Assembly: GCA_030533445.1 (NCBI GenBank)
Contig: CM060069.1
Coordinates: forward strand, 2,757,256 to 2,821,255
Length of the DNA: 64,000 nucleotides
Source of the DNA: Cyprinodon diabolis
Lineage: Eukaryota; Chordata; Actinopteri; Cyprinodontiformes; Cyprinodontidae
Reading direction: 5' to 3'
Shown here: piece after piece, positions 54,203-64,000 of the stretch
Numbering within the stretch: position 1 is the first letter of the stretch
Layout of the letters: the number at the start of each line of letters is the position of its first letter
Notes under the pieces: generated by a model
Seen by the model: only the letters and a program-made list of their open reading frames with translations
Told to the model about the DNA's origin: nothing
The model's database searches: none
Position numbers and translations under genes: made by a program

Positions 54203-55793
54203 TGTTATGTTTTTCTTTTGATATTCAGTTTTGCTTTACTCCATGTTTTATAGTCTTAGTGGATTAAATCCTCATTTTGTTTTTTCTGGTTATTTTCAGT
54301 TCTCAGGTTTTTATTTGTTGCCCTCTGCTGCCCTCTTGAGTTCTCCTTTTTTCTCTTGCTCCTTTCTTGTTTCTGCTCTGCTCACCCCTGCTCCTAATCT
54401 ACTCGTCAACCCTCTCTTTGTTTCGGTCTCCTACAAATACTCTCTCTGTTCTGTTCTTCTTTGCTGGGTCCTCGTCTAACCTCGTCTGTCTTCCTCCAAC
54501 TCGTCTCTCTGAGCCTTCCTCCTGGTTACTGTTCTTCCCCTGATGACTCCATGGTTTTTGGTCACGTTTGATCGAGTTTTCTTTCTTTTATCTTTGAATG
54601 TTTGACTCCTTTGTTTTTTTCAGTATTAATCATCAAATCACCTCTGCCTTCCTGCCTCTGCTTTGGGTCAACTATCCTAAACCAAATCCTGACAGAAGGA
54701 CCTCGCCAAAAGATAGAACCAGTAGAGAAACCCCATAAGGCAATTGTATTCCCCAAACTCCTCAGACGAACCACTCTCTCTCCAGTGGGTGAGCCTGACT
54801 CCTCCACCTCATCTCAGGCGGGTTAGTCTGACGCCACCTCCTCTCCTCCTGTGGGTCAGCCAGCAGCTAGCCTCAGTCCCCTTCATCACCAGGTCAGTTT
54901 CTTTGGCGGTCTCAGCAGACATCTCCTTGGCCAACAGCTAGCTCCATCCGTTAAAAGACAAACAAGGTCCTCTAGTCACCCCCAACCCCCCCCCCCCCCC
55001 CCCCCCCCCCCTGCCGTCAGAGCTCCCCATATTCAGGAGTCAGACCTTTAGAAATTCTATTATCAGGATAGAGAGGATCTATTCCCTTTCCTTCCACCTC
55101 CATCAGCTACCCGCCAGCCAGATCCCAGTTCAGAGCCCTTTAGCGGGCTAGAGTAAGAGCCCTTTAGCTGGCCAGATCCTGAGTCAGAGGCCTTTAGCGG
55201 GCCAGTTTCCTTAGCTCCAGAGCCCTTTAGCGGGCCAGGTTCTCTAGCTCCAGAGCCCATTAGCCAGCTGCTTAGCCTTGCGTCAGAGGGCATTAACGGG
55301 CCACTTAGGGTGGCACCAGAGGCCATTAACAGGCCAGTTAGCCAAACCCTAGAGACTCCTGAGCGAACTCTGTGCCGTCCAGAGACCCCTGAGCAAGCTC
55401 TGTGCCGTCCAGAGACCCCTGAGTCCGCTCTGTGCCGTGCAGAGACACCTGAGCACATTAATGAAGAGGCCTCAGAGTTAGAGCTTGGTGGGAGTTGCTA
55501 TCTTAGAGCCCTCAGCAGGCGCTCCAAGTGTCCTCAGCGGGCACTCCAAGCATCCTAGAGTCCTCAGCGGGCGCTCCTCACCACTCTGAAAGCTGCTACG
55601 GCTGCAAAGGGTGACAATCTCCCTACCAGATTCCTCCTCTTCCTCTGGCATCGTACTTCACTCTAAACCACAAAATCTGTTTATCCACCCCGCTGACGAC
55701 CAGCCCCTCCCTGTACTTATAAATAAAGCTTCTTTGAAAATCATCTTGATTTGTCTGCCTGAATATTGGGTCCAAGGTTCTGGGGTCATTACA
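54203..55793 (+). repeat. LTR-like element with internal minisatellite
   Basis: Its 3' end (AATAAA, then GCCTGAATATTGGGTCCAAG… to CATTACA) matches solo LTR C in opposite orientation, and its start TGTTATGTTTTTC resembles the start of LTR C. The interior holds a C run (54986-55011) and a degenerate minisatellite (about 55130-55560; units GAGCCCTTTAGCGGGCCAG and CAGAGACCCCTGAG). Target duplication not found. Confidence 0.5.
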
Positions 55794-57872
55794 CACAAAG
55801 GGTTGCCTCTTCCAAACTTCATGAAGATCTTTACAAAACATATAAGAGTAGAATTTCTGTTTCTTTGTTTGCACAACCTAAACCTTTTCAGTAGCAACAA
55901 ATCCAATTCTTGCAATGATATTAACATCAATATAATTAAAAAATATTAAAATGACACATTTTGTTGTGTTTAATGGAAACCATCATATTTGGTACCATAC
56001 AGTAGTGGCCATACAAAATCTCCCCATTTTCCTTGATGGGCCCTTGGCTGGTCGCCTACAATAGCTTTTTAAACCTCAATCTTTGGACTAAAATATTCTT
56101 TCTGCCATGATTTGTGGACATTAAGATCTAAAGAGAAGCATCATCTTCTGGTCAGACCCGTAATTCAGTGAAAGGGTGGTGTCAGAGTAAAGAAATATGC
56201 CAGAGGGGGTCACTCCATTGCATGGAAGTTGGAAGGGATTTTGCTGGGAGTTGCAGGCTGCCATTCGGCTGACGTTTGAGTGGGAAGGACCATTCTGAAT
56301 GGCTGCTACTGTATATAAATTATTTTAGTTCTTCCAACCTATAAACTAGTGTTAAACTATTAATTCAAGCCTTTGTTGTCTATTTAACAAGAACATTCTT
56401 GTTCAAAACATGAAAAGCAGTGACAGATGACCGGAGATGACTTTTTTCAGAATGCACTTGGAGAAAATATTACTGATCCACTTAAATATGCGTGTGTCGT
56501 AAAAAAAAAGTTAACATACTGTAAAGCCAAAACAACATTTTATTTATTCAATATTTTACATCTACTTGACAAGTACAGTCAGGTGGTCTTGAAAGGTTTT
56601 AGAAACAATTTTAAAATGTTGTCTGTTTATCTGCTGACAGTCAGAAGGTGTTAGCTCAGTTATGATTTACAGATGTTAAAAGGCAGGAATTATTAGTCCC
56701 AATACTGTAAGGGCCTCTTGGAGGTTCTAGGAGGGGGCAAGCTGTCTTCCCAGTGGGTAAAAATGCTGAACTAAGCTTAAAACTTATGTTAAATTTGCGT
56801 AAAGTCTGCTAAATTGGAAAAAAAAAATGTCTGGAGCTGACAGAAACCTCTGCAAGACAGTGATACACATTTAATTTGTGTTCGTTGGAACCAAAACTTT
56901 CAATTCAAATTCCGTTTTTTAATTCAATTTTGACTCATTCACTTGAAAGCAATCTCTCAAACTCTCACACTTTCAAGTTAATAAAAAAAAGTTTTTGTGT
57001 GGAAGCTATTTCCAAACATAATTTTGAATTTAGATGAATAAAAAAAAATATTATGTTCATTCTACCCACAAAAAACAACTTATGTAAATAAGATATTAGA
57101 AATATAGCCAGTGTGTATAAAAGTGAGGAATTTCTTTTTTTTTTTTATTCTTAAGCCCCCATAAAACTGAGAATATCATTATTGCTTTTTTGGTGCAGTG
57201 CATGTATTTTTTACATTGCGACTGGTCCAACTAGGGAGTACCAATATGGCGGCTGGTGACTTAACAGCAAGGTGCACTACCAATGGCCCATTGGATATCC
57301 AGAGAATAAATACAGCTCAGTGGCTGGAACCCACAAATAGAGGGTTAGTGTTTAGGGACCAGTTTTGAATTCAGCCGTCTAGTGGATGAAAAAGTAGTAG
57401 ACTGAAAATTTTCCACAATGCACCTTGAAAAGTAGTATGCAACAATGGTCACTAGACGAACAGCTATATCCCAGAATGGGATTTGTTTGATGGCGAGAGA
57501 GAAAAGCGTATGCTGATACGTGGGCCATAAGTTACAGGTAAGCTATCTGATCGTTGACATAGGTCAACTCTAAGTTACTGTAAGTCGTAATGTCTAGCTT
57601 ATCCTAAACCTCTGAGTAACTTGTGCATAACTTCTGCGTAACTTATCAAGAACTTCTCTCCAACGCATATCCATGTATCTGACTTGTTGCAGACAAGAGC
57701 TGAACATATTTCTAACTTCCAGCTACTGTATAATGGCGTATTGGCAGCGTTTTGGTATAAAAGAGGGTTCACAGGAGGAAACCGTCAGTTCTTCTTGCTT
57801 TCACGCCCACGGCCATGACCAACAAACCTCCTAGCAAACCTTCTTTCTTTATGTTTTCTTGTTATTTATTTA
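55794..57872. other. No gene recognised
   Basis: AT-rich unassigned sequence on both strands; the last five bases ATTTA are the left target duplication of solo LTR C. Confidence 0.5.
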
Positions 57873-58435
57873 TGTAATAACCTCAGACTCTTGGACCCAA
57901 TATTCAGACAGAAAGACCAGGAAGATCAAAAGGCTTTATTTCGAACAAAAGAAAACAGCAAGCAACTGGGCGTCAGCAGGGCGGATAACCGGATTCTCTG
58001 CAGAGATGGAAAACAGAGGTAAGTGTCTGGAATGTCAGGCTGATCATAACTAAGGGCTAAAATCCCTGATCTGGTTCAAAGTCCATTCGGATCCCAGAGG
58101 AGAGGGAGGAATTTGGGAGGGAGGTTGTCCACCATTTGCTTCCAGAGCCCCAAGTGAGGATGAGCTGACAGCAGCCGAAGCTGAGGGAGCAAGAGTGACC
58201 GTGAGGGGAATCCTAGCCGAGGTTAGTGAAACAGTCTAGGATCGGTAACCAGCAGAACCAAAGAAAACAGAACAAAATCCCAGCAGACACAGCAGGCAAG
58301 GACAAGGCAAAAACTTGAATATAAATAGATGAGGGAGCCAGGTGGAAACGATCAGCATTAATCGGCCGCCGGGCCAATTAGACAGGTGAGCAGGAGCAAA
58401 TGAAAAAGCCTACCATCAATACCAAGACCATGACA
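57873..58435 (-). repeat. Solo LTR C
   Basis: On the minus strand TGTCATGG…GTTATTACA, 563 bp, with a perfect 5-bp duplication ATTTA (57868-57872 and 58436-58440). An AATAAA-type signal lies within about 65 bp of its 3' end (plus 57930-57940). Confidence 0.9.
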
Positions 58436-58440
58436 ATTTA

Positions 58441-59875
58441 TAAATAAAGGTAAACAGCAGCTATGTTAATATTGCAATCAAAGAAATCTTTTTATGCAGG
58501 CCAGGCTCCTCCGGGTGCATCCATGACCCCCTCAGGACTCTGGCTTGTGGATAATTTCATGGGCATTTCCCTGCCATGCGTTATGCATAAGTTAAGCTGT
58601 TGTTGGACAGAAGTTCTGGACTCATTATAAATACTCTGTATACACCCAAAAATGAAAAAATATATAGAAAGTTAAGCGTATGCCAGCGCTTTAGGAAATT
58701 CTGGGGTGTCGGCTATATGCTGGCTAAGTTGTCCAGCTGTGACAAGTGCTTTAACTGAGTTCACTATAAAGCCCACGATGTGGTTACTGCTCCATATAAT
58801 GACTGAGGGGTTAGGGGGCAAACAGACAAAATTAATACATGTCTCCCTCTGCAAACTATACCAGCATAACTAACGTGTAAAGACATTGAATGGTGTACAG
58901 ACTGTAACTGTATCTTATTCACATTTTCAGTGCTTCTGTTTTATTTATTTTTTTTACTTATGTGACAGCATATACTTTCATTTTCCTAGACACATTACTT
59001 CACAAAGACCCCCATCTCTACCACTCAGCATGAGACAAAACGGTTCATATGCTCTGTCAAATCTGTGCCCGCATGCTGGATGTCACCCCCAGTTACACGC
59101 AGCTTTGTTCACCTAATAAAGATGTTATTAGAACTGCAGATGTAGACATCTACTGCTTGTTTTATATCCTCATATGTCCCATCATGTTCCAGCACTCTAA
59201 TTTTCTTTGAAGTGAATCTAAAATAAAAATCAAAGAAATTGAATTTGAATTACCAATTTATTCTTTTTTTGAGTAAGGACACCCTGCGCTTAATTGAGTT
59301 ACTTAAAGGTGAGATATATTTGATGTAGTGTATGACTCAGCCTGTTATCATCACTTCCTCGGTTTTTAGGTGTGACTACTGTCAACATGATCTGCTGGAA
59401 GCCTCACATCAAACATTTCCAGACTAGACTATCTACAAGCATCAACATTCTTAACACATTAATAAAACAAAACATTTTCTGAATTATAAAGCATTACACA
59501 TTCTGATTTTTACCATACCTGAACATTGTGTTGAAGTCTGGGATAAGACCTAAGAGATATGCATGCTGCAGAAAACAGCCATCCAGATATTTCATAGGGC
59601 TGGCTATACTAATCCATTATTTACATAGTCCTGCTTGCTTAATCAATTTCCCTGATCTGGTAGAATTTTAAATATCTTTCTCCTCCACTGTAGTATTTTT
59701 TTTATGCCTATGCCTGACAGGAGTCACAATAAGGTCAGTTTTCCTGGGTCCAGAGTAAAGGGGGGGCCAGAACCACCTGCATACATATTCAATAACATTT
59801 CTTTAAATATAATATTATTTTAAATAAAATAAATATTTTTTCTTTCGTTGGTGCTCTAAATAAAAGTAATGTATA
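58441..59875. other. No gene recognised
   Basis: Unassigned AT-rich sequence. Confidence 0.5.
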
Positions 59876-59898
59876 TGTTATACATACATATATATATG

Positions 59899-59945
<47 letters not shown>
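59876..59945. repeat. TA microsatellite
   Basis: TATATA and TATG runs. Confidence 0.95.
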
Positions 59946-59948
<3 letters not shown>

Positions 59949-59953
59949 GACAT

Positions 59954-60288
59954 TGTCAGGTTGTCAGAGAAGAGTAGGCACAGATGAGTTTGTGATGATT
60001 ACTGAAAGTCCAAGGGGAACAGAGGCAAAAATCCAAAATTCCTAAAAACCAAACAAAAAACAATAAATGTAAGGGAAAATACTCGAACAAAGCAAGAGAC
60101 TAGAAAACAGTTAAACAACTTCAACAACACAAGAAACCAACACTGACTGAAGGCTCTGCTGCTCTTTTAAGCCCAGCACTCTGATGACAAAGATTATCTT
60201 CACCTGTGTAGGCTACCCAGGTTCTCTACAAAGATCCTCTATGCAAGAGATGATAACTCGCACTCACTCACACACAGGAACCCTGACA
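59954..60288 (-). repeat. Candidate solo LTR
   Basis: TGTCAGG…CCTGACA ends form an inverted pair. The minus strand carries TTAAAAGAG, a TATA-like box. A 5-bp target duplication was not found, so this is tentative. Confidence 0.35.
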
Positions 60289-61606
60289 TTTATAGATACG
60301 TATATTGATATGTATATGCCGGCTACTGTTCATTCTTCCTGTCCGCTGAACTGCTGATAGTTTTCCTCTCATGCCTGGAAGATGTCTAGTGCTGCTACCA
60401 CAGATGATCTAACTCTCCAGATGGAATAGAACCATTCAGATTAGCTAGAATGAATAGAAGGGGTAGAGCGTAGCCGCCTGTGGCCAGGCTGCCTGTCACA
60501 ATTCTAGCCCGGAGCGTGGATGACATCATACATACTCTGCTTTGTTTTAAAAAATATATGAATATAAAAAATATAACCGCTGATGTCTGGGGCACAGTAA
60601 TTGGCCTCCATGTTCTGAATGCTGGCGTAGCATAAAGAATGAATTATGAACAGTTTAGTTTGTGACTTCAAGTCGTTGCCCATAGGAAGACGTTACTTGG
60701 ATATAACCTAACGGAATATCTTCAGAACGGCTCCAAATGACACAAAACTCATATGGGTGAGTAGAACATGATGGAATACCGTAAAATCAAGGGCCCAATA
60801 AAAAAAAAAAAACGGCGTTTCCCTTTAAAGTTTGTCAAGCTGCTGTACATAAGGCTTGCTGAGCTGCAGATAAAGACAGGAAAATACAGATCTGAAAATG
60901 ACTCCTCCATCCTGGGTCAGGCAACGGCTCCATCACTTTAACATGGAAATTATACTTAGGCTTTTGGCTGAGGAATGTACGTCAAGCCACAGGAACAGCT
61001 TAGGTTTGGATCGCTCTCCAAACAAACCCGTCATCTTTGTTAGATTAATTTAAAATTCAGACTGGTATCATGCCAAGGTCGTGCCCGTACAAGATTTTGT
61101 ATCAGATACGTCAGGAGGGCACATTCAGCAGGAGAAGGGAATTTGATCATCTACGCCTTATTTTCACAAATAAAACACTGTTTGATCAAAGGTTCTGATC
61201 TGAGGAGGAATGTTTCTCAGAAAGTTTATAAAAAAAAAAACATCTTTTAGTACTGACAGAATTTAAGGCCAGCATGACCAACACCCTGATAAACAGTGAC
61301 CCTGATCTTAGCTCTTCTCATCTATTTTTCTCACAGCTATCCCTTCTCGGACTGTTATCTAAGTCTCCCAGCCCTCAGTGAAGCCTATACAGACCAACTT
61401 CCAGCCACTTGAATAACCCCCGCCTTCTCCTGGGTGTGCATATTTTTTTTACTCTGGCTCCAACCTTTCAAAGACTTAGAGGGTCTGACCAGGGGATGAA
61501 GCTTCTCTTTAGATCTTAATGTCCACATATCATGACAGAATATTTTAGTACAAATATTGACGTCTAAAAGGGAATTGTAGGGGAGCAGCCAAGGGCCCAT
61601 CAAGGA

Positions 61607-61637
<31 letters not shown>

Positions 61638-62700
61638 AGGATTCCTATATTTGGGTCAGTAAAGTACATTATGAAGTGTGATTTAAAGAGTTTGTCCCGA
61701 GTAATCTCTTCTCAGGAAAAGAAGAACCGGAAAGACAAATCTTAAATGTATAAACACAGAGCTTTCCTCAGCAGTAGTTCTTTAGTGAATCATAAATTCT
61801 TTAATTTCTTTCCCAACCTCAGCCAGTGTATCAACAACACAATCTTGTCAAGAAGGTTGAAAATAAAGACCGCTCTGCTACTGTTGTTGTTTTTATCCCG
61901 CTTCTATGAAGCAAGCGGCAAAATAGTCACCTTTGTTGCGTATTAATGGCGTTCAGGTCAAATGACTAGCCGTTCAAAAACACGTTGCATTTGCAAAGAT
62001 CAGATTTGTATTGGATTCAGGAACACCTAGCTAAGTGGCCTGGATCGTATTAGAAAAAAATGTAGATCTGTGTTGTCCCTACTGTCATGAAAAGATCAGA
62101 AAGAGGTCGCATATGGGCAAAAAAGTTGGATTTGGGTCACTTGAGGCTGCTGAGTGAACGCAGCTTTGGTCTAACCCTCTGTCTGACCATGTGTCTCTCA
62201 TTTCCAGACATATGCATTATTCTTCACTTCCATCCAAACTCACAGTCCTGACAGAAGCTTTTTCACTCCTCTGCATTAATGTTTTCTGACACACACACAA
62301 TCTGGATGGCAGTTGTGGATATAGTTCATCTTTTAAATCTGCCTCTGAGAGCTGCAGACGATGCTGTGACTGCTGTATAATTACAGCTGACAGCCAGGAG
62401 ACAGACAATAAAAGCAAAAGCTGCACTGTGGCTTTTGTCTATGAGCACTCAAAAATACATTCACCAAATCAGTGGAGTTATCCATAGCCTGAATAGGAGA
62501 AAGCACTCTCATACTTTCATTTGGAATTAGGATATTTGTGGGTCCAAGTTGCAGCTCTTCAGTGCAAAATGTGTATTTTGTTTCTGTGTACATTTATATT
62601 AAAATGAAAGCTGATAGAAGGTGTGCACGCTGCCAGTGGTTGACATCTGGTTCTAAAAGGTAACCAAGGGAACAGAACTCAGGCTTAAAAACTCAATGTA
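60289..62700. other. Unassigned; minor repeats only
   Basis: Includes a short TA run (61607-61640), a MITE-like end CGGCGTTTCCCTTTAA near 60815, and a possible MITE near 61950-62165 (GTGAACGCAGC). No gene. Confidence 0.4.
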
Positions 62701-62704
62701 ATTA

Positions 62705-62850
62705 TTAGGGGTGTAAATCACACACATCATGGCGATTCGATTCAGTATCGATTTCCTGACCCAACGATTTGATTATTTTCGATACTCAATAATACACCAA
62801 GATACGATACAATTCAAAACGATTCATTGGTTCATTTTTTTTACCTTACA
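62705..62850. repeat. Degenerate MITE of the TAGGGGTGTAA/CGATTCG type
   Basis: TTAGGGGTGTAAATCACAC followed by repeated GATTCGATT/ATACGATAC motifs, as in common fish hAT-derived repeats. Confidence 0.5.
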
Positions 62851-64000
62851 GGCTATACAATGTTTCAAATTTGAAATAAATGAATGAAAGCTGAGAAACA
62901 ACAGCAAATAACAGAAGTAGAAAAGTTGTACTCCACCTATTCCTATTAAAACCTCACAGGGGCAGATCTAGAAAAAATATTTATGGGGTGGCAAGAGGGG
63001 GGCAGGAATTTTAGAGGGGTGGCAACATATGGCATTTGTTTACACTGAATTTAATCACAGTTATCACAGTTTGGTGAGAATAGTATGTACAGTATGTTTT
63101 TCATGTGAAGCAGTTCATATTAGACATACATCGTACAATGAGATCTCACTTAATAGGAGATAGAAGAATGATAACACTACTTCTAGTGGGGCATTATCAC
63201 AGGAAAGGTATTAAGGTGAGACACAGGTGCTGAGTCTCAGATGTGTGAGATTGACTGTCAGAGAGGCAGATTTGCAGCATTTGCACAAGAAGAAACTATA
63301 AAAAAGAAAAAGTTACCCATCAGAGATCTATGGACTGAGCTGTACTAAAGTGAGCATTATTGAAATAAATAAACTTTCAATTATAATTCTAAAAAGAAAA
63401 GAACCTGCAATTCTATGTATTTTTATTATATTTGTTGAATCTTTTAGGATAACCTGAGGGACTACATATTAAAAAGATGTTTCCGCACTTATTCTAGAAT
63501 GTTCTGTTATGTGCATTGTCATTTTAAAAAATCATCTATGTTTGATATTATGCTTGAGTATTTTCTGAAACAAGATAGAAAAAATGATAGCTATCCTTGG
63601 AATCCGTTTTAGGATCTCTTCTGTCTTCTTCCTCCATAAATCTATTTATGGTCTGTTTTTTTGTTGTTGTTGTTGTTGACTATGTTCTTTATTGGTGGGT
63701 AGGAAGGGAACGAGTCTGTTATAATCAGCTGATTTCTTCAAAAGCACTTTCTGTGGCACATAGCTTTATAAAACGCACTAATAAGCCCTATTAAGCTAAA
63801 TCGACCAGTTTGTTTGTTTCTTTTGTGCAGGTCTGATTTAATCCAAGCAAAATCTGGTCCAGACCAAATAACTGGATGGAGTCTAACTTGCTGAAATGGT
63901 CTTGATCCACTTCCTATTGGACTCTGGTGCAGGTTGCTTCAGGAATCATTACAAACTGGCCTCATTCTCACCCAAATTCAAAATGTTCAGAGGTTTTGGG
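62851..64000. other. No gene recognised
   Basis: Includes a GGGGCAGATCTAG-type repeat end near 62960 and a short TTG repeat at 63661-63680. No coding family seen. Confidence 0.4.

Noticed and set aside
54744..55458. ORFs across the GCGGGCC/CCTGAG minisatellite
   Set aside because: Repeat-driven, present on both strands, no start context or recognisable fold.
55130..55560. CRISPR-like array
   Set aside because: Units are degenerate and contiguous with no unique spacers, and the context is a vertebrate LTR.

Overview
This window looks like vertebrate, almost certainly teleost fish, intergenic or intronic DNA. It has no bacterial-style operons, no CRISPR array, no rRNA or tRNA gene, and no host protein-coding gene that I can recognise. 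Nearly all interpretable sequence is transposable elements of classes typical of fish: Tf1/sushi-type Ty3/gypsy, Tc1-like, L1-clade, RTE (Rex3-like) and L2-type LINEs, hAT and other MITEs, and two gamma-like endogenous retroviruses. A spiny-rayed (percomorph) fish is my guess; the species cannot be read from this window.

Layout. 1-500 is a tetranucleotide satellite. 1.4-4.8 kb holds MITEs and a dead Tc1. 4945-10410 is a nearly complete sushi-type retrotransposon with a perfect 5-bp target duplication. 10.5-14.5 kb holds an L2 3' end, a MITE and two hairpins. From 14.66 to 21.78 kb an antisense RTE is split by a full-length L1-clade element (15001-21134) that appears to carry a 3' transduction. 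22132-29756 is a young but internally deleted provirus (ERV1, minus strand) with a tRNA-Tyr-type primer site. 30.9-32.0 kb is a non-autonomous hAT. 32.6-35.2 kb holds L2 pieces and an RTE copy with a 5' inversion. 35854-36578, 51599-52233 and 57873-58435 are three solo LTRs, each with a perfect 5-bp duplication. 39981-50364 is a second provirus (ERV2, minus strand), truncated in gag. It retains pro, pol, env, an extra 264-codon ORF after env, and a 3' LTR, and it is interrupted by an intact Tc1-like transposon. 52.3-64 kb is mostly low-information sequence with MITE and LTR fragments.

The most unusual content is in ERV2. The extra ORF ends in a basic region plus leucine-zipper pattern. A hairpin plus polypurine tract occurs twice, once after pol and once at the 3' LTR, and the two hairpins differ by base-pair-preserving changes. 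Next are the sushi element's visible self-priming pair (an 11-nt match between leader and primer site) and the L1 3' transduction. Insertion order can be read from the nesting: RTE before L1; L2 before solo LTR B; a MITE probably before solo LTR A; ERV2 before the intact Tc1.
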